From: UBA6772 sp963933205
GTDB lineage: Bacteria > Bacteroidota > Bacteroidia > Flavobacteriales > UBA7430
Reading direction: 5' to 3'
NCBI GenBank assembly: GCA_963933205.1
Contig: CAWVTK010000127.1
Location: forward strand, 1 to 5,823
DNA: 5,823 nucleotides
Position 1 is the first letter of the stretch; every line of letters starts with the position of its first letter. Below the pieces are notes generated by a model. The model did not search any database and had not been told where the DNA came from. It saw only the letters and a program-made list of their open reading frames with translations. The translations under genes were made by a program, and so were the position numbers. This document shows positions 1-5,200 of the stretch, in pieces.

Positions 1-2149
1 CATCTGCTTGAGTTATTCCATCGTCTCCACCTGAATTAGTACACGAGTTGTAAGCGTCTTGCCAACTAATACACGAGTTGTTATTTTCGGTTGCATCAGC
101 ATTGTAATTTGAAGAGAGCGCATCGGTACATCCAAGCACTTCTAATTCGTCGCATACTCCATCGTTGTCTGTATCAATCAAACAGTCACCGTTGCAGTCA
201 AAGTTTGTTGCTGGGTATTCGCATGAACTGTCATCGGTATTTGCTGACATATCATAGTTACAGGCAGTTACATCAGTACAGCCTATGTACTCAACAGAAC
301 AAGCCAATTCAAACTCGAATGCGGATACAAATGACAATCCATTTACAACATAATTAGACATGCTTGGTGTTTGAAAAGTTGTTGAAACTAAATATACTTG
401 ATCACCAGATTTTGCTATAAAAAGAAAAGGTGCTCCACTAGGTAAACCATCAACTTCATCAGTTGTGGTGTCATCACCAAAAGCAACTATTTGGAGAACG
501 TCTCCAGTCCAAACTGAAGAACCAGCACAAACTGCAGATCCACTAGGCGAAATATAAAATACCCCAATTTGATCGCCAATAGATAAAGGCGAATTTAAAG
601 AAGCGGGAACCATTATTGTATGGTTTGATCCGGTGTTAATCGTTTCGAAACTAACCGCACAATCCGAACCGATTAAATCGTATTCACAAGAGCCGTCGTT
701 TAAATTAGCCGAAAAACTAAAGTTTGTTGCATTTGCATCCGTACAACCGTAAATTACTAAGGTTGTACATGTACCGTCGTCCGTATTTGCAGAAGAGTTA
801 AACTCTGTATAATTAGCATCAGTACATCCTTCTACAATTAGATTTAAACAACTAGATGGACTTGTACCAATGGTAGCTAATTCATTGTATTCTAAATAAA
901 GATTGTCTAAACATCCATAAACGGCAATAATTAAACAAGAACCGTCGTCAATATTTGCTTCGGAATTGTATTCTACATATAAAGCATCTGTACAGCCTGC
1001 TACAATTAAAGTAAGACAAGAGTCATCATTTACGTTTGCTTCAGGATTGTATTCTTCATATAAAGGATTTGAGCAACCCGAAACAGAAAGCGTTAAACAA
1101 GAGCCATCGTCAATGGTAGCATTGTAGTTAAACTCTAGATAAAGTACATCCATACAACCTTCTAGTTTAATTACAGAACAAGAGCCATCATTTACGTTTG
1201 CTTCAGGATTGTATTCTAAATACGAGAGGTCGGTACAACCGTATACAGCTAGTGTTAAACAAGAGCCATCGTCAATATTCGCATTAGAATTAAACTCAGT
1301 ATAAGCATCATCAGTACATCCCTCAACTTCCGAGGCACATGATATTGCTTGGTATGTAAAGCCCGTAACAAATGAGATGCCGTTTAAAGCAAATGCATCA
1401 AAGGGACTTGGACTTAATAGATATTGATTTCCTGCGTTGTCTTGGAACTTCCATACAATGGCTTCTCCAGATGAGAAACCGTCTTTTTCTGCCGTAGTTG
1501 CATCGTCGCCATTAGCAGCAATTTGAGAACTGGTAGAAGAAAAATTACTTGAGCCTGCACATACTAGAGATTCAGCATTATCGTAATAAACAGCAATAAC
1601 ACCATCACCTAAAACACTAAGATCTTCGGCGCCATCTGGAGTAACAAATAGGGTCATATTGGAACCCGTATTTATAAACGCTGTTTCTAATTCAGGACAT
1701 TCATCGTTTGAACCACCACCACAGTCTACTAAAGTAGTGCTTGCTCCACTTATAAAAGATATTGCATTTACAACAAAGTCATCAGCCGGGCTTATGGATA
1801 CAGAATGTACTGCTCCATCGTTTGTTTTATAAAACCAGTTAATTTCTTCTCCAGAAGAGAAACCGTCTTTTTCTGCTGTAGTAGCATCATCTCCCATTAC
1901 AGCTAATTGCATTTGAGCACCTGTAAAAACTGCAGATGAGGCACAAACATAAGCACCATCGGCATCTAAGTAAAATGCTCCAATTTGACCATCACCCAAG
2001 CTAGTGTAAATAGCTGTTGAAGCTGGTGGTGTAAAAAAGGCCGTCATGTTAGAGCCTGTGTTGTTAAAGACAAAGTCTAAATCACATTGTGCCTGAAGGG
2101 GAAGAACCGTGAGCATGAAAACCGATAGGACTTGAATGAGTTTTTTCAT
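1..2149 (-). CDS. Secreted multi-module Cys-repeat protein, N-terminal part (C-terminus off window)
   Basis: The frame was read codon by codon from an ATG at 2149-2147 to the left edge: 716 codons without a stop, so the 3' end is missing. Residues 1-20 are a signal peptide (KK, hydrophobic core, LQA before Q21). Order: module 1 (22-143), module 2 (151-271), eight tandem 27-residue Cys repeats (277-488), module 3 (497-617), Cys repeat (623-643), an Asp loop (659-670), Cys repeat (673-693), then a segment ending DGITQAD. The modules share NTGSN near the start, a G-x-F/V-Y strand, VCAGS-like Cys and GDD-x4-E-x-DG-x3-G. Eight Lys and no Arg occur in the visible part. Inferred role: exported surface or released structural/adhesive protein, probably T9SS-exported like its neighbour, with the sorting domain expected beyond position 1. 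No catalytic motif was recognised. The start is secure: it is the first ATG after the terminator and is followed directly by a signal peptide. Confidence 0.96.
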   Translation of the reverse strand, partial: MKKLIQVLSVFMLTVLPLQAQCDLDFVFNNTGSNMTAFFTPPASTAIYTSLGDGQIGAFYLDADGAYVCASSAVFTGAQMQLAVMGDDATTAEKDGFSSGEEINWFYKTNDGAVHSVSISPADDFVVNAISFISGASTTLVDCGGGSNDECPELETAFINTGSNMTLFVTPDGAEDLSVLGDGVIAVYYDNAESLVCAGSSNFSSTSSQIAANGDDATTAEKDGFSSGEAIVWKFQDNAGNQYLLSPSPFDAFALNGISFVTGFTYQAISCASEVEGCTDDAYTEFNSNANIDDGSCLTLAVYGCTDLSYLEYNPEANVNDGSCSVIKLEGCMDVLYLEFNYNATIDDGSCLTLSVSGCSNPLYEEYNPEANVNDDSCLTLIVAGCTDALYVEYNSEANIDDGSCLIIAVYGCLDNLYLEYNELATIGTSPSSCLNLIVEGCTDANYTEFNSSANTDDGTCTTLVIYGCTDANATNFSFSANLNDGSCEYDLIGSDCAVSFETINTGSNHTIMVPASLNSPLSIGDQIGVFYISPSGSAVCAGSSVWTGDVLQIVAFGDDTTTDEVDGLPSGAPFLFIAKSGDQVYLVSTTFQTPSMSNYVVNGLSFVSAFEFELACSVEYIGCTDVTACNYDMSANTDDSSCEYPATNFDCNGDCLIDTDNDGVCDELEVLGCTDALSSNYNADATENNNSCISWQDAYNSCTNSGGDDGITQAD
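134..196 (-). other. Thrombospondin-3-like Asp loop (residues 652-672)
   Basis: The segment DCNGDC-LI-DTDNDGVCDELE has the D-x-D-x-D-G-x2-D-x2-E spacing (D659, D661, D663, D667, E670) of calcium-binding loops in thrombospondin type 3 repeats, with flanking Cys C652, C656 and C666. It lies between two Cys-paired repeats. Calcium binding is inferred from the acidic ligand spacing. Confidence 0.75.
299..661 (-). other. NTGSN/GDD module 3 of the downstream protein (residues 497-617)
   Basis: The third copy runs from C497 to C617, with NTGSNHT at 505-511, IGDQIGVFY at 524-532, VCAGSSVW at 540-547, GDDTTTDEVDGLPSG at 558-572 and VVNGLSFVSA at 601-610. It has diverged from modules 1 and 2: the Lys in EKDG is Val, Glu after SG is Ala, and the Trp after the acidic motif is missing (FLFIAKSG instead). 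It sits between two Cys-repeat blocks. Confidence 0.8.
686..1321 (-). repeat. Eight tandem 27-residue (81-bp) Cys-paired repeats
   Basis: Residues 277-488 hold eight copies beginning at G277, G304, G331, G358, G385, G412, G441 and G468. Each reads roughly GC-[TSML]-[DN]-x2-Y-x-E-[YF]-N-x2-A-x-[IV]-[DN]-D-[GD]-S-C, followed by a 7-residue hydrophobic linker (for example LTLAVYG). The period is exactly 27 residues except for copy 6, which carries a two-residue insertion (TIGTSPSSC). The two Cys of each copy are 19 residues apart (21 in copy 6) and probably form one disulphide per repeat outside the cell. Asp/Asn clusters before the second Cys could bind calcium; that is inferred. Confidence 0.92.
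1337..1699 (-). other. NTGSN/GDD module 2 of the downstream protein (residues 151-271)
   Basis: The second copy is bounded by C151 and C271, with NTGSNMT at 160-166, GDGVIAVYYD at 181-190, CAGSS at 197-201, GDDATTAEKDGFSSGEAI at 214-231, W233 and ALNGISFVTG at 254-263. It is the closest relative of module 1: the ATTAEKDGFSSGE stretch is identical in protein. A Gly/Ser/Asn linker (144-150) separates the two. Confidence 0.8.
1721..2086 (-). other. NTGSN/GDD module 1 of the downstream protein (residues 22-143)
   Basis: A ~120-residue module bounded by C22 and C143. It has NTGSNMT at 31-36, a GDGQIGAFY strand at 52-60, VCASS with C69, MGDDATTAEKDGFSSGEE at 85-102, a W at 105 and ends in a VVNAISFISG strand (126-135). 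The alternation of strands and loops suggests a β-sandwich. It is repeated seven times across the two proteins. A Pfam name cannot be given from reading alone. Confidence 0.8.
2090..2149 (-). other. Signal peptide of the downstream gene
   Basis: Residues 1-20 have the Sec/SPI layout: KK at 2-3, a hydrophobic stretch from L4 to L16 (IQVLSVFMLTVL), a Pro at 17 and a small residue before the predicted cut (LQA|Q). The mature protein would start QCDLDF. This supports export across the inner membrane, the first step of T9SS export. The exact cleavage site is an inference. Confidence 0.9.
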
Positions 2150-2176
2150 AATTGTGTAATTTGATTTTAATGATAA
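2150..2176 (-). promoter_or_regulatory. AT-rich leader before the downstream start, no Shine-Dalgarno
   Basis: Only 27 bases separate the terminator stem from the ATG at 2149. The bases just before the ATG (CAAATTACACAATT) are A/T-rich and contain no GGAG-like sequence, which is usual for Bacteroidota, where AT-rich leaders replace the Shine-Dalgarno sequence. No TAnnTTTG-type Bacteroidota promoter box is visible on this strand anywhere between 2150 and 2216. The promoter is therefore either inside the 3' end of the upstream gene or absent, with the gene served by read-through. Confidence 0.5.
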
Positions 2177-2200
2177 AAAGGGAAACTTTCGTTTCCCTTT
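2172..2200 (-). terminator. Rho-independent terminator of the upstream gene
   Basis: There is a perfect 10-bp inverted repeat, 2177-2186 (AAAGGGAAAC) with 2191-2200 (GTTTCCCTTT). On the minus strand its loop is GAAA, a stable GNRA tetraloop, and the 3' arm runs directly into TTTTTATC. It begins 16 bases after the TAG at 2217, as expected for the end of the upstream transcript. The T-run is short (five, three of them in the stem), so termination may be partial. A plus-strand T-run (2206-2210) follows the other side, but no plus-strand gene needs it. Confidence 0.85.
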
Positions 2201-2216
2201 AATAATTTTTATGCCA

Positions 2217-5200
2217 CTACTTTACAGCTTTTTGTACCGAGCCGTCTGAATAAAGATACAAGAGAACTTCACCCTCGAATACATTAGCAGGACTTACCTC
2301 CTGTCCTAACATATTGACAACTCTAATAAGACTCGGAGTATCATTAGGATGCGATGGAATTTCCATTTCTGTAGCCCAATTAGGAACCTGCGGATAAACA
2401 TCTAAACGTTCTCCAGGTAAATAAGGGAAGGTATATTGTCCGTACTCTTCGTACATTCTGATTTGGTAACCTTGACCAGGAATAAGAGATCCAAGACTGT
2501 TAAAACCAAATTCTGGCCAATAAACGTTTGCGTTGTTATCTTTCATCAAGTGTAATTTGGCACCTAACACTTCTAAAGATACTGCTGCGTCCATTTGCTC
2601 TTGCAAAGAAAAGCCGATCATGTTCCAACCTTCATTTAAAGCAACATATATTGGCTCTGAATGGTATGCTAAGTTTTCGGTTAATTCCAAATTCTCATTT
2701 GACAAATCCGATACTTGAATGTCTAAGTTTTGAATGTTTTCATTTGCAGCAGTAAGCTCAAGAATCATATTTGAACTGTCGGATTGTAGCGAAATAATAT
2801 GCGCTTGGTATAAAGCATCTTCAGAGGCATCGTTAGCATTTAATACTGCAATTGTGTTTTCGTAATTTGCCGTTAAAGAATTTAATTGCGATTCGTAATC
2901 GAATTCCATATTCTCTAGGTCTAAAGAATAATTGTCTATGGTTTGATTTAACAAATCTGAGGCGGCATCAGCAGCTTCTGCAGCAGCATTGTTAAGTGCT
3001 TCTACTGCTAAACCATGAGAGCCATTAAGTGCAAAGATTTCAGCGTTGTTGGAAGCAATTAAACTTTCAATTTGCGCATCGTAATTTGCTGTGGTAGCTG
3101 CTATTTCAGAAGTAAGTTCAGAAATAGTAGTATTCAGCGTAAGTGATTCGGCATCCCAAGAAGCATTAAGATTAGAGATTTGCAAGTCATAATCAAGAAT
3201 GGTTGATGTCAATAATTGATCTTGTACTAAGCTAGCCGACTGCAATGCTGTAATTTGAGCTTCTAAAGATGCTGCCAACTCAGAAAGCTGAAGTTCATAA
3301 GAAGAAATAGAATCAATAAGCGCTTGATTTGAAATTTCTAAATCCGACTCTAATGCCAGTACTTCTGAATTCATAGTACTCGTTAATAAATCGATTTCTG
3401 CTGTATAAGAAGCATGAATATTGTTTAGAGAATCGTTTAGCCAAGTATCTAGCACAAATAGTTGACTTTGGTAATCTAACTCCATATTATCGAAATCGGA
3501 TTGCATTGAAAGAACCGTAATATTTAAAGTATTGTTAAGATTTAATACACTTGTACTTAACTCATCTACTTGAGCATTTGCAAAAGCCAGTTCTGCTGCT
3601 TGAACTGCGAATAGTGCACTCCATAAAACAGAACAAGAACCGTCTTCAACTAAAGCTGTAGCACTGTACTCTTGGTAAGCTTGATCCATACACCCAAATT
3701 CAGGCTCGATAATCCAGTCTGAAATAATATACACCGCATTTACCATGTACGTATTTGTACCTAGGGAGTAAACCGGATATAAGTTAGTAATAGACTCTTC
3801 AGAAACGTCACGAGACATCCAAATAATTTGTTCGCCCGAGTTGAAACCATCTTTGGTTTCGTTGTTCGCGTCGTTACCCCAAACTACTATTAATTGATTT
3901 GGAGTAGTGGCATCCCAAACTAACAGGCCACCACAAACTAAAGCACCATCAGACTCATAAAAAGCACCAAGGTAATCTCCAGTTTCAAGATCTAACTGGG
4001 CAGAAACACCGATAGTTGCATTGTTACCCGTATTTGTTATCCCATCAGCAGAGGAAGGCCAATTTCCAGAAAAAGAAAGAAATTCACAAGAATCATCACT
4101 CGTGTTTGCGTCAAAATTAAAGTTTAGAGCGTTTGAATCGGTACAGCCGTATACGATAACTTCACATGAGTTATCGTCGATGTTAGCATCTGAATTATAG
4201 TTTGCCGCACTAGAATCGGTACAGCCTTCTACTATTTCTTGACAAGAGCCATCGTTAATGTTTGCATCCGTATTAAAATTATAGGCTTCTGGGTTGGTAC
4301 ATCCTTCTATTAAACACGATCCATTGTCTGTGTTTGCTGTATCGTTATAATTGGTAGCGCTGCTATTGGTACATCCTAAGGAAATAGGAATACAAGTTCC
4401 GTCGTCGTTGGTTGCATTCGTATTAAAATTAAATGCTGTAGGATCAATACATCCATCAACTTCAAACTCATCACATACACCATCATTGTCTAGGTCATTA
4501 TTACAAAGCTCATCGCAGTTTAACCAATCTTCGGATGGATAAGTACAAAATCCAGCATCTGTAGCAAGATCGTTGAAATTACATGCAGAATTATCTATAC
4601 AACCTAAAATTTCAAAACCATCACAAACACCGTCGCCGTCGGTATCAACTAAACAGTTATTATCACAATCGTAACCTGTTTCATTAAAGAAACAAGAATC
4701 GTCGTCATTATTGGCTTGAACATCATAATTACAAGCATTAACATTTGTACAACCAAAGTATACACAAGCTCCCTGAATGTTAGCTAATTCAACATAATTG
4801 GCTGCATTAGAGTCCATACATCCAGTAAGAATACAGGAGTTGTCGTTTAGGTTTGCGCCAGGATTAAAGTTTTCTGCCCACTCTTCTGTACAACCTTCAA
4901 TGTTGGTAAGTCCACAAGTAAGAGTTTGGTCGTTTAAAGAAGTTAAGATCTGTGTTCCATTTACTACAAAAGGAATGTTTTGAGTAGATAATAAAAACAA
5001 GCTTGAACCATCTACTAGTTCTAACTCAACACTCTCTCCAATTACAGCTCCGTCTACTTCAGTGGTAGAAGAATCGTCTCCCCAAATAGCCAGAGAGGTT
5101 TGAGAAACACCGTAAACTGGGACTGAACCTACTAAAATACCACCGGAAGAAACAGCTATATAAGCCGCTTCGCTGGAAACATTTAAAGAAGACATAAATG

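Larger units (their letters stand above)
4086..4895 (-). repeat. Nine Cys-paired repeats with two inserted Asp loops, upstream protein
   Basis: Copies start (visible numbering) at G310, G334, G357, G407, G457, G483, G507, G533 and G559. Most follow GC-[TIM]-[DNE]-x2-A-x-N-[YF]-x3-A-x3-D-[GND]-[ST]-C with 18-19 residues between the paired Cys. Unlike the downstream array, spacing is irregular (23-26 between adjacent copies, 50 where an Asp loop is inserted), and the central motif is A-x-N-[YF] rather than Y-x-E-[YF]. No Lys or Arg occurs anywhere in the block. Likely extracellular disulphide-stapled spacers. Confidence 0.9.

Noticed and set aside
91..357. An 88-codon open frame on the plus strand
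   Set aside because: It is antisense to the long minus-strand frame, which has a clear module and Cys-repeat protein here; its product is a His/Arg/Gln/Leu-rich string without any domain, as expected from reading the reverse of Asp/Asn-rich repeats.
686..1321. Regular 81-bp spacing considered as a CRISPR or satellite array
   Set aside because: The whole block is one open coding frame, the units have no palindromic repeat plus unique spacer structure, and differences between units are mostly codon-level changes in a conserved Cys motif.
2201..2216. Plus-strand T-run after the hairpin (bidirectional terminator)
   Set aside because: The plus strand has a T-run at 2206-2210, but it is separated from the stem and there is no plus-strand gene upstream to terminate.
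2528..2755. Two overlapping plus-strand open frames (from 2528 and 2533)
   Set aside because: Both lie opposite the GWNMIGF domain and coiled coil and overlap each other in different frames; no domain, leader or ribosome site supports either.
2661..3632. Many N-x-S/T sites (LNNT, LNAS, LNTT, LNQT, LNGS) as glycosylation sites
   Set aside because: The coil is so rich in Asn, Ser and Thr that such triplets arise by chance, and Bacteroidota mainly use a D-S/T-based O-glycosylation motif, which occurs here only a few times (DSL, DSI).
4351..4983. Two short plus-strand open frames (4351-4542 and 4798-4983)
   Set aside because: They are opposite the Cys repeats and Asp loops, are Ser/Pro/His-rich without recognisable features, and look like shadows of the repeat codons.
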